A stretch of DNA of 10,965 nt from Oscillospiraceae bacterium (GTDB lineage Bacteria; Bacillota; Clostridia; Oscillospirales; Ruminococcaceae): the NCBI GenBank assembly GCA_016297165.1, contig JAEDHF010000053.1, positions 1 through 10,965 on the forward strand, written 5' to 3'. The notes beneath the pieces are model-generated. The model was not told the origin of the DNA. It did no database searches and saw only the letters and a list, made by a program, of their open reading frames with translations. Shown here piece after piece: positions 1 through 6,322 of this stretch. Numbering within the stretch: position 1 is the first letter of the stretch; every line of letters begins with the position of its first letter. Made by a program: the position numbers and the translations under genes.

Positions 1-3
1 TTT

Positions 4-2268
4 TTATCGGGCAGGCATCGTTTCATAGAAGCTGAAACCGTTTTTGCCGTTATTCTTGGTATTATAGAGCGCAGTATCTGCAAGACCGTACAGCATTTCA
101 AACACTTCATCGCTTTCGGTGCCGTCGGAAATGGAAGATGACAAAGCAATTCCCATTGACAGGGACGAGTCAAGCCCCTCCGAAACATTCTTAACTTTTT
201 CCTTAAAAACCGCATTGAGTCTTTCCGCAAATTCACCAATGATATCCGTATCGTTTGTATCTTTCACAAACATCATAAACTCATCACCGCCCACACGGCA
301 ATAGAGATGTCCCGAAAAGACCGACCTTATTGCTTCGGCAAGTGTTACCAGCGCCTCATCGCCGATCATATGCCCGAAATTATCGTTTATCTGCTTGAAG
401 AAGTCAATATCCGACATTACCAGTGCGCCTGTTCCGCCGCCGGACAGATGACGGATTATCTCCTGCTTGAACCATTCCCTGTCGTAAAGTCCGGTAAGTG
501 CATCAATATGAGCAGATCTTCTCAGTTCCTCCATGCTGCGGTAATGAGAGGTATAGTCAAAAATTCGCACCATATATCCCTGAGTATATTCCGCTTCATA
601 GATAGGCTCAGCTTTTAATTCGTATATCCTGCCGTTTGATTCGATCGTGTTCTGAGTGCACAGCTCATTAATGCAGCCGTTTTCGTAAAAGCATTTCTCT
701 GTTACTTCACGGTCCACAGGCTTATTTACTGCAATTTCAGGGAATATGTGCTTAACTATACTGTTGTAATAAAGCACGTTTTTACTGTTGTCAAGAACAA
801 GCAGTCCCTCGCTGCTTTTATAGATAACATTTGTCACCGCTGCCTGAACAGAGTCAAAATAGCCGTATTTGATAAGCGACAGCATTGCAAAAACAGTCCC
901 GAAGATTATCCCCATAAATGATATCTCATAGCCGCCCGTAAGCCCCATAGACCGTATTATTACCACAAGCCACGGGAAAGCCATTGCGACAAAGAGCAGC
1001 AATATGCGCTTTCTTTCCAGATCGCCGGATCTTTTGAATGTCTGTATCAGCTTTACGACTCCCGCAAAGAATATTGCCACCAGAAATACATAAAAGATTA
1101 TAAATCCAATACCATACTCAAGCACCAGCCTTGAGAAATCTCCGGAATTATCCAAGCTAACGCTTGTATAGAAAAGATGATTATATTCCGAAGTATATAC
1201 AAGTGCTACTGCACCTCCGAAAAAGATCCCCTCAATAATATAGAAAAACTTCGGCACTCTGAAACGTCCGAACTCTGACAAAAATATTGTCAGACCAAGA
1301 AACGCCCCTGCTTCTCCAAGATATTCCATTGTGACCGCACCAAAAGCAAGCTCCTTTGTTTTTGCGGTAGTTTCAATGAAAAATGCCACAGTATATACAA
1401 GTCCGCCTACGCTGAACAGAACAGCAGAATTCTGCGCCTTTGAGCTTTTTTCGTGCATGATACGGATTATGAATCCAACCACGATCATTATGCAGACCAA
1501 CTGCAGTCCCACATAAAGCCAATAGCTTCCATAAACCTGGGTGACCTTCTTTGATGCGTAGAGCACCAGAAAATGCGCAGGATAGAAGATAAAGAAAAAG
1601 TATCTGCCCATCGGATAGCTGCCCTTTTCGCCATTATACGCTTTCAGCAGCGGAAGAGCCAGCATGAACCCTAAAAAATATGCCTTGTCCCACCATACCC
1701 AATAGTTATACATGGGATAGAAATTGTACATTTTGTTAAGGGTGATACCGATCATCATAAACAGCACCAGCCCAACCGTTGCCCCACAGAACCACACCGC
1801 CTGTTTTTTAAAGCTGTCCGCATAATAGAATATCAGTACATATACCATAGGCATCACAGGCCAGCCGCCTATTACCATAGAAGTTGTTACAAGAAGTGCA
1901 CTGAGAAGCACCTTTGCGGGCTTTTTGAAACGTTTGCTCTCCAGCACCGTAAGCAGCAGAAGTGCCAGAAGATAGTCAAAAATTATATTTTGCCGATATG
2001 CATATTCTTCATGGAAAAACAAATAAAACGGAACTGTTGTGATAGCGGCAAAGCCTGCCATACGCAGTATGTACCGTTTCAGATCATGAGTTTTTCTGAA
2101 ACCCTCAGCAATGAAAAAGCACATTATAGGTATCGTCAGCCGCCCGATAATGTGAAGCATATAGCCCTGCCAGGAGTAAAAATCAAAAAATCCCCAGGAA
2201 ATATGATCGATGACCATTGTTACTATTGCTATGATTTTCAGAGTTGACGCACTTAGCCCCTTTTTCAT
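4..2268 (-). CDS. TraX-like acyltransferase / 7TM sensor / PAS / GGDEF diguanylate cyclase fusion
   Basis: A 754-residue membrane protein, complete in the window. Residues 1-240 resemble the TraX family (TraX of F plasmids N-acetylates pilin): K11, M18, D21-H22, G42-R43 with P47, and a closing GRYFFFIFYPAH segment at 221-232. Residues about 245-475 form a second multi-pass block resembling the 7TM region in front of some histidine kinases and cyclases. A PAS-like domain covers about 480-575 (GLLVLDNSKNVLYYN). The GGDEF domain spans 585-754, with DALTGL at 589-594, SDIDFF at 619-624 and an intact GGDEF at 660-664, so it should make c-di-GMP from GTP. The RxxD inhibitory site is absent (FSGH in its place). 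Start ATG follows AGGAGG by 6 nt. A strong sigma-A promoter lies upstream. The domain order is seen; the acyl substrate and the signal sensed are unknown. Confidence 0.85.
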   Translation of the reverse strand: MKKGLSASTLKIIAIVTMVIDHISWGFFDFYSWQGYMLHIIGRLTIPIMCFFIAEGFRKTHDLKRYILRMAGFAAITTVPFYLFFHEEYAYRQNIIFDYLLALLLLTVLESKRFKKPAKVLLSALLVTTSMVIGGWPVMPMVYVLIFYYADSFKKQAVWFCGATVGLVLFMMIGITLNKMYNFYPMYNYWVWWDKAYFLGFMLALPLLKAYNGEKGSYPMGRYFFFIFYPAHFLVLYASKKVTQVYGSYWLYVGLQLVCIMIVVGFIIRIMHEKSSKAQNSAVLFSVGGLVYTVAFFIETTAKTKELAFGAVTMEYLGEAGAFLGLTIFLSEFGRFRVPKFFYIIEGIFFGGAVALVYTSEYNHLFYTSVSLDNSGDFSRLVLEYGIGFIIFYVFLVAIFFAGVVKLIQTFKRSGDLERKRILLLFVAMAFPWLVVIIRSMGLTGGYEISFMGIIFGTVFAMLSLIKYGYFDSVQAAVTNVIYKSSEGLLVLDNSKNVLYYNSIVKHIFPEIAVNKPVDREVTEKCFYENGCINELCTQNTIESNGRIYELKAEPIYEAEYTQGYMVRIFDYTSHYRSMEELRRSAHIDALTGLYDREWFKQEIIRHLSGGGTGALVMSDIDFFKQINDNFGHMIGDEALVTLAEAIRSVFSGHLYCRVGGDEFMMFVKDTNDTDIIGEFAERLNAVFKEKVKNVSEGLDSSLSMGIALSSSISDGTESDEVFEMLYGLADTALYNTKNNGKNGFSFYETMPAR

Positions 2269-2366
2269 GTTGCTCCTCCTTATGCTTTATACATTTTGCT
2301 GTTTTATGCTTTCATATTTTCAAAATATATACACCGGCTTGTAAAAATATGTTTGGGTATGCGTAT

Positions 2367-2395
2367 ATTATACCATATTCCGACAATCAAGTCAA
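2367..2395 (-). promoter_or_regulatory. sigma-A promoter of the TraX-GGDEF gene
   Basis: On the minus strand TTGACT (2395-2390) and a perfect TATAAT (2372-2367) are separated by 17 bases. Transcription should start near 2360, giving a leader of about 90 nt before the ATG at 2268. The leader is AT-rich and I see no riboswitch-like fold in it. Confidence 0.75.
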
Positions 2396-2405
2396 TTAAA
2401 TATTT

Positions 2406-2445
2406 CAAGCCGAGTATGATGTCAAACGGAATCATACTCGGCTTG
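2406..2445. terminator. 15-bp perfect hairpin, probable (possibly bidirectional) terminator
   Basis: A perfect 15-bp inverted repeat (arms 2406-2420 and 2431-2445) with a 10-base loop. Neither side has a clean T-run: the plus side continues TTATTTATTG, the minus side AAATATTTAATT. It lies 10 bases upstream of the -35 box of the TraX-GGDEF gene, so it would insulate that promoter from minus-strand transcription arriving from the decayed region. Confidence 0.55.
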
Positions 2446-2464
2446 TTATTTATTGTGTTGCTTT

Positions 2465-2557
2465 TTACCTACTTGTATCGTCCTTATTTTTGTCCTTATC
2501 CCTGTCAATTTCATCATCAACAGGCTCATAACCTGCTGTTTCGATATTTTCAAGCAT
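2465..2557 (-). pseudogene. 30-codon charged ORF, likely the C-terminal remnant of a lost gene
   Basis: The ATG-to-TAA frame begins MLENIETAGYEPVDDEID and ends in a run rich in Asp, Lys and Arg. The frame is open for five codons upstream of the ATG, and no Shine-Dalgarno sits in front of it. The charged hydrophilic tail and the hairpin about 20 bases after the stop suggest the 3' end of a former gene rather than an independent small protein. I do not recognise the family. It may or may not belong to the diguanylate cyclase remnant upstream on the same strand. Confidence 0.25.
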
Positions 2558-2600
2558 AGTAGCTATCAATTACAGTTAAGCTATATACACCGAAATAATA

Positions 2601-2691
2601 GATACCGCCCGTCAAGCGAAATGTGTGCAAGATGAAGAAAATATGCAAGCAAGCGTGTAGCAAAGGCGTGAGCCGCTAATCGGGCTGTGTT
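2601..2691. repeat. Candidate small mobile element with imperfect terminal inverted repeats
   Basis: The outer ends are imperfect inverted copies: GATACCGCCCGTCAAGCG (2601-2618) against the reverse complement of 2674-2691 (AACACAGCCCGATTAGCG), sharing the AC-GCCCG and AGCG cores. The interior has no reading frame. On the right it abuts the exact point, about 2697, where diguanylate cyclase homology stops, as expected if a short MITE-like sequence entered or accompanied decay of that gene. The boundaries are uncertain and no target duplication was identified. Confidence 0.35.
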
Positions 2692-3036
2692 GCCTTAAAA
2701 ACGCCGCAGAGCTGGTCTATATAGGCGGATTCGCTTTGGGTACTTAAATAAATGCCCGTAAGTCCTATAGCTGTGCCGATGTAAATAAGAGAAATACCGT
2801 AGTTGAACGCCTGAATAGCTATACCGAACAGGATAGGAAGCATAAAATAAAGAGCCGGGAATATCATATACTTTCCCTTACTGCTGTGATTTATGTAAAC
2901 CCTTATACCTCCGTACAGGATATTGAATATAATAACCGTTGGCCGTCAGAATCTGCGAAAACTGAATCATACCCACAAGACCCACTTTCATGCATTTTAG
3001 TTGGGAGTTATATCCCACTATAACATATTTCTCCTC
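2676..3036 (-). pseudogene. Remnant of a membrane-anchored GGDEF protein (frameshifted, truncated)
   Basis: Minus-strand translation gives multi-pass membrane sequence (MIFPALYFMLPILFGIAIQA, then GISLIYIGTAIGL). It runs into SAYIDQLCGVF, matching the linker and first motif (D-x-L-T-G-x-[FY]-N-R) that open a GGDEF domain after a 7TM region. Homology stops near 2697, and six foreign codons lead to TAG. The 5' part continues in another frame (GLVGMIQFSQILT, about 2986-2947). Dropping seven bases, 2940-2946 (ACGGCCA, next to a second ACGG), joins the frames smoothly as SQILT-VIIFNILYGG. The 5' frame is closed by a TAA near 3037. No GGDEF catalytic core remains, so it cannot be active. The seven-base insertion and the truncation are inferred decay steps. 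Confidence 0.6.
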
Positions 3037-3130
3037 TTATTTCAAGAAGAAATTACGCTTATCGGAATAAATAACGCTTTCGGGGCAGAATTTTATGCAA
3101 TCCGACCCTCATATACTATATCGCAGAGGC

Positions 3131-3961
3131 TTATCTGCTTCGCAGCTGCCAGAAGGCTACAGCGCTTGCCGCCGCAACATTAAGGGAATCCACGCCGTTA
3201 AACATGGGAATTTTTACCGTATAATCGGAATTATCTATGGTCTTTTTGGAAAGCCCGTGCCCTTCGGAGCCGAGAATTATGGCGAGCCTTTCCTCCGACA
3301 TCAGCCCGGGATTATCTATTCTTACGGAATTGTCCGAAAGCGCCATTGCCGCTGTCTTAAAGCCGAGCCTATGCAGCTTCAGCACAGTATCGCAGTATTC
3401 TCCCCGTTCCCCGAGATAGGTCCAGGGAATCTGCATAACCGTACCCATACTTACTCTTACGGAGCGTCGGTTAAATGGGTCGCAGCTATCGGAGGTCAGC
3501 AAAATTCCGTCAATGCCAAGAGCAGCACCGGAGCGGAATATTGCCCCCACATTCATAGCATCGGCAATATTTTCGAGAACCGCTATCCGCCGTGCATTCC
3601 TGCACACCTCTTCGGCTTCGGGAAGCATAGGGCGGCGCATAGCGCACAAAATGCCCCTCATAAGCTTAAAGCCCGTAAGCTCCGCAAAAACCTCGCTTTT
3701 TGCACAGTACACAGGAATATCCCCGTATCTTTCAAGAGCAGGAAGCAGCTCCCTTGTTTCTTCGTCTGTCGTTCCCTCGTCCATAAGCAAAGACAGGGGA
3801 TCATATCCGTTTTCAAGCCCGACCTTTATTACCTTAGGGCTTTCGGCGATAAATACACCCTTATCCTTTTCAAGCCTGTTTCTTAGCTGTGCCTCGGTGA
3901 GCCTTGAAAATATGTCCGCTCCCGAAGCCGACAGGTCGTCTATTTTTATAAATTCGGGCAT
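3131..3961 (-). CDS. SpoU/TrmH-family RNA 2'-O-ribose methyltransferase
   Basis: A 276-residue protein predicted to move a methyl group from S-adenosylmethionine to a ribose 2'-OH in rRNA or tRNA. The N-terminal part (about 20-110) resembles the substrate-binding domain that precedes SpoU cores (LRNRLEKDKGVFIAESPKVI). The SPOUT core carries motif 1 (N131-IADAMNVGAIFR143), motif 2 (ILGSEGHGLS, 229-238) and motif 3 (IPMFNGVDSLNVAAASA, 251-267), which form the trefoil-knot cofactor site. ATG follows GAGGAGGAGC with normal spacing. It lies 85 bp downstream of typA on the same strand, separated by a hairpin, so it may be transcribed independently. The target nucleotide cannot be told from sequence, so no symbol is given. 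Confidence 0.88.
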   Translation of the reverse strand: MPEFIKIDDLSASGADIFSRLTEAQLRNRLEKDKGVFIAESPKVIKVGLENGYDPLSLLMDEGTTDEETRELLPALERYGDIPVYCAKSEVFAELTGFKLMRGILCAMRRPMLPEAEEVCRNARRIAVLENIADAMNVGAIFRSGAALGIDGILLTSDSCDPFNRRSVRVSMGTVMQIPWTYLGERGEYCDTVLKLHRLGFKTAAMALSDNSVRIDNPGLMSEERLAIILGSEGHGLSKKTIDNSDYTVKIPMFNGVDSLNVAAASAVAFWQLRSR

Positions 3962-4000
3962 TACTGCTCCTCCTCAGATAATTCTTTTTATACCTTATTA

Positions 4001-4028
4001 TATATAGAAAGCCGTCCTGATTTCTCAA
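4001..4028 (-). promoter_or_regulatory. Possible promoter of the SpoU methyltransferase, overlapping the typA terminator
   Basis: The minus strand shows TTGAGA (4028-4023) in the hairpin loop, then 16 bases, then TATATA (4006-4001). A TATAAT at 4002-3997 gives a poorer 20-base spacing. The AT-rich run makes the -10 ambiguous. Confidence 0.3.
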
Positions 4029-4036
4029 AACGGCTT
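4009..4036 (-). terminator. Terminator-like hairpin after typA
   Basis: Arms AAGCCGT (4009-4015) and ACGGCTT (4030-4036) form a 7-bp stem about 10 bases past the typA stop. On the minus strand the stem is followed by the T-rich but interrupted tract TCTATATATAA. Termination may be incomplete, allowing some read-through into the methyltransferase gene. Confidence 0.5.
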
Positions 4037-4046
4037 ATCAGACTTA

Positions 4047-5876
4047 TTAGTTCGTTTTTCTTCGCTTAGCCTCGTCCTTAGCTCTTAGCTCATTATCGAG
4101 AATACGCTTTCTTAAGCGGATATTCTTGGGTGTAACCTCAACAAGCTCGTCGTCGGAAATGAATTCAAGGCTTTCCTCAAGGCTTAAGTGTCTCGGCGGA
4201 ACAAGCCTTAAGGCTTCGTCGCTTCCGCTTGCACGGGTATTGGTGAGGTGCTTTTTCTTGCAGACGTTTACGTTTATATCTCCCGACTTAGGAGAAACGC
4301 CCACAATCATACCCTCGTAAACCTCGGTGGCAGGGTCGATAAACATAGCGCCTCTGTCCTGTACGTTCCAGATACCGTAAGCGGAGGCTGTACCCTGTTC
4401 GAAGGCGACGAGAGAGCCCGTAGTTCTTACGGGGATATCGCCCATATAAGGCACATAGCCCAGGAAAAGGGTATTCAATATGCCCTCACCCTTTGTATCG
4501 GTAAGGAATTCGCTTCTGTAGCCGAAAAGACCACGGGAAGGAATCTTGAATTCAAGCCTTGTGCGGTTTCCTACGGGATGCATTTCCTGTAATTCCGCTT
4601 TTCTTACGCCCATTTTCTCCATTACCGCACCTACGCAGTTTTCGGGCACATCAATGACAAGCTTTTCCATAGGCTCGCATTTTACACCGTCAATCTCCTT
4701 GAAAAGTACACGGGGAGTACTTACGGAAAGCTCGTAGCCCTCTCGTCTCATAGTTTCGATAAGGATAGAAAGGTGCATTTCACCACGTCCCGCAACATCG
4801 TAGGCGTCACGCTGGTCACTTTCGGTTACACGAAGGGAAACGTCCTTTAAAAGTTCTCTTTCAAGACGCTCTCTTATCTGTCTTGAGGTTACGAACTTGC
4901 CCTCTTTTCCTGCGAAGGGGCTATCGTTTACGGCGAAGGTCATTTCAACGGTAGGCTCGCTTATCTTTACGAAGGGTAAGGGCTCTACGTTATCAACGGC
5001 ACAGATAGTCTGTCCTATCGTTACGCCCTCTATTCCCGAGAAGCATACGATATCACCCACGGTAGCGCTTTCTACGGGTGCCTTTCCGAGACCGTCGAAC
5101 TGATAGAGGCTTACTATCTTTGAGCGGAAGGGCTTGGTCTGTCCGTGATAATCGCAGACCATAACCTCCTGATTCTGTTTTATTACGCCGCGCTCAACAC
5201 GACCGATAGCGATTCTTCCCACATATTCGTTATAGTCGATAGAGGAAACGAGAACCTGTAAATCCCCTGTTTCGTCTCCCTCGGGAGCAGGACTATGCTC
5301 TAAAATCATATCGAATAAGGGGATAAAGTTTTCGCCGGGTCCATCGGGGTCGAGAGAAGCGGTACCGTTTCTTCCCGAGCAGAATACTACCGGGCTTTCA
5401 AGCTGTTCATCGGTAGCGTCCAGGTCGAGAAGAAGCTCAAGCACCTCGTCAACAACCTCTTTAGGTCTTGCGTCGGGCTTATCGGTCTTATTTACGACTA
5501 CGATTACCTTATGTCCCAGCTCGAGAGCCTTCTGTAAAACGAAACGGGTCTGGGGCATTGTTCCCTCGAAGCTATCTACGAGGAGAAGAACGCCGTTAAC
5601 CATTTTTAATATACGCTCAACCTCTCCCGAAAAGTCGGCGTGACCGGGAGTATCAACAATATTTATCTTAACGTCCTTATAGGTTACGGCGGTATTCTTG
5701 GCGAGAATGGTAATGCCCCTTTCGCGTTCAAGGGCGTTATTATCCATAACACGCTCAACTACCACCTGATTTTCACGATATACGCCGCCCTGCTTAAGCA
5801 TTTCGTCAACGAGGGTGGTTTTTCCGTGGTCAACGTGGGCTATAATCGCAATATTTCTTATATCTTCTCTTTTCAA
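4047..5876 (-). CDS. typA: Translational GTPase TypA/BipA
   Basis: Ribosome-associated EF-G-like GTPase involved in 50S assembly and stress growth. From the TTG start proposed here it is 609 residues, the usual family length. G motifs are intact: AHVDHGKT (13-20), RGITI (53-57), DTPGH (75-79), NKTD (129-132), and FCSGR for G5. The EF-Tu-like domain II, the two alpha/beta domains and the BipA-specific C-terminal domain (YRSEFLTDTKGEG, then the NVCKKKHLTN region) follow in order. An in-frame GTG at 5927 would add 17 residues (MYNIYVILLYKKES...) unlike any TypA start. The TATAAT immediately after it is the likely -10 box, so that GTG would lie upstream of the transcript. The TTG at 5876 gives LKREDIRNIAIIAHVDHGK, the canonical TypA start, with GAAAGAGAG about 10 nt ahead. 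Confidence 0.93.
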   Translation of the reverse strand: MKREDIRNIAIIAHVDHGKTTLVDEMLKQGGVYRENQVVVERVMDNNALERERGITILAKNTAVTYKDVKINIVDTPGHADFSGEVERILKMVNGVLLLVDSFEGTMPQTRFVLQKALELGHKVIVVVNKTDKPDARPKEVVDEVLELLLDLDATDEQLESPVVFCSGRNGTASLDPDGPGENFIPLFDMILEHSPAPEGDETGDLQVLVSSIDYNEYVGRIAIGRVERGVIKQNQEVMVCDYHGQTKPFRSKIVSLYQFDGLGKAPVESATVGDIVCFSGIEGVTIGQTICAVDNVEPLPFVKISEPTVEMTFAVNDSPFAGKEGKFVTSRQIRERLERELLKDVSLRVTESDQRDAYDVAGRGEMHLSILIETMRREGYELSVSTPRVLFKEIDGVKCEPMEKLVIDVPENCVGAVMEKMGVRKAELQEMHPVGNRTRLEFKIPSRGLFGYRSEFLTDTKGEGILNTLFLGYVPYMGDIPVRTTGSLVAFEQGTASAYGIWNVQDRGAMFIDPATEVYEGMIVGVSPKSGDINVNVCKKKHLTNTRASGSDEALRLVPPRHLSLEESLEFISDDELVEVTPKNIRLRKRILDNELRAKDEAKRRKTN

Positions 5877-5918
5877 CTGTTCTGCACTCTCTTTCTTATA
5901 TAATAGTATAACGTATAT

Positions 5919-5924
5919 ATTATA
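5919..5924 (-). promoter_or_regulatory. Probable -10 element of typA
   Basis: Perfect TATAAT on the minus strand, preceded by GTG, about 43 bases before the TTG start. No good -35 at 16-18 bases is visible (T-rich there), so this is a weak or activator-dependent assignment. Confidence 0.4.
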
Positions 5925-5965
5925 CACTTATTCCTTTAAGAAAAAAAGTCGATTTTTTAATAATA

Positions 5966-5979
5966 TTGCAGGACTGCAA
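5966..5979. promoter_or_regulatory. Palindrome upstream of typA, operator-like
   Basis: TTGCAG-GA-CTGCAA is a perfect 6-bp inverted repeat with a 2-base centre, about 40 bases upstream of the proposed typA -10. It has the size and symmetry of a dimeric regulator site, but no regulator can be named. Confidence 0.25.
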
Positions 5980-6010
5980 AATAAAATTACTGTCTAAATT
6001 TACTAAAAAA

Positions 6011-6040
6011 GGGGCAGAAAGCTATATTTCGGGGCAGAAA
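6011..6040. repeat. Paired direct repeat GGGGCAGAAA in the typA-flagellin divergent region
   Basis: Two identical 10-base copies at 6011-6020 and 6031-6040, exactly 20 bases (about two helical turns) apart. The second copy also forms a small GGGCA-GAAA-TGCCC hairpin (6032-6045). A further GGGGCAGAA sits at 3082-3090, also preceded by TTTC as is the copy at 6031. Confidence 0.3.
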
Positions 6041-6135
6041 TGCCCAAAAACAGGTAATACTGCACAAAGGAAAAGGAGGTTTATAAGGCAGAATACACAA
6101 ATCAAAAAAATATATAAAAAAATTGAAAATTTTTC

Positions 6136-6162
6136 TAAAGTTTTTGGCTACCCCTCCGATAA
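6136..6162 (+). promoter_or_regulatory. Sigma-28/sigma-D (FliA-type) flagellin promoter
   Basis: TAAA (6136-6139), 15 bases, then TCCGATAA (6155-6162) matches the motility sigma consensus TAAA-N15-GCCGATAA at all positions but one. It sits about 160 bases before the flagellin start, so the transcript would start near 6169 and carry a leader of about 150 nt. Flagellin expression should therefore depend on the late-flagellar sigma factor. Confidence 0.87.
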
Positions 6163-6240
6163 TACGTATGTAAAGGTTAAAACAAAAGGTTTTCGAAAAC
6201 AAACTTAACCAAGCACAAATCAAATCAAATCAATTCAAGC

Positions 6241-6265
6241 GGCTGTCCGCAAGAGGCAGACAGTC
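6241..6265 (+). ncRNA. First hairpin in the flagellin mRNA leader
   Basis: GGCTGTC-c-GC pairs with GC-a-GACAGTC around an AAGAG loop: a 10-position stem with one C-A mismatch and one G-T pair. It is a cis-acting leader structure, which may stabilise the abundant flagellin mRNA or shape the following control hairpin. Confidence 0.45.
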
Positions 6266-6276
6266 AAAACCGAAGG

Positions 6277-6301
6277 AGTTGTCGAAAGGATTCCGACAAC
6301 T
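6277..6301 (+). promoter_or_regulatory. GGA-loop hairpin in the flagellin leader, candidate CsrA site
   Basis: AGTTGTCG (6277-6284) pairs perfectly with CGACAACT (6294-6301) around the loop AAAGGATTC, placing GGA (6288-6290) in the loop. A second GGA is the Shine-Dalgarno AAGGAGGA (6310-6317), 10 bases further on and 6 nt before the ATG; a third GGA (6275-6277) flanks the stem. In Bacillus subtilis, CsrA represses hag by binding a loop GGA and the Shine-Dalgarno, with FliW relieving it. The layout matches that model; csrA and fliW are not in the window. Confidence 0.55.
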
Positions 6302-6322
6302 TAAGAATCAAGGAGGAACACT

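Noticed and set aside
2269..2360. c-di-GMP (GEMM) riboswitch in the leader of the TraX-GGDEF gene
   Set aside because: The leader is only about 90 nt, AT-rich, and lacks the paired stems and conserved GEMM core.
2296..2635. Overlapping plus-strand frames of 60-87 codons in the gene-poor stretch
   Set aside because: They run through the 15-bp hairpin and the minus-strand promoter, have no ribosome binding site and resemble no protein family I know.
3095..3886. Long plus-strand open frame (263 codons) opposite the SpoU methyltransferase
   Set aside because: No ribosome binding site and no recognisable domain; the minus strand carries all SpoU motifs in a single frame, so this is an antisense artefact.
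6069..6078. Strong orphan Shine-Dalgarno AAAAGGAGGT
   Set aside because: No ATG, GTG or TTG lies 5-12 bases downstream in an open frame, and it is upstream of the flagellin transcript start; probably a purine-rich coincidence.
5966..6208. Plus-strand 80-codon frame in the flagellin upstream region
   Set aside because: No Shine-Dalgarno before the ATG, low-complexity Lys-rich composition, and it runs through the sigma-28 promoter.
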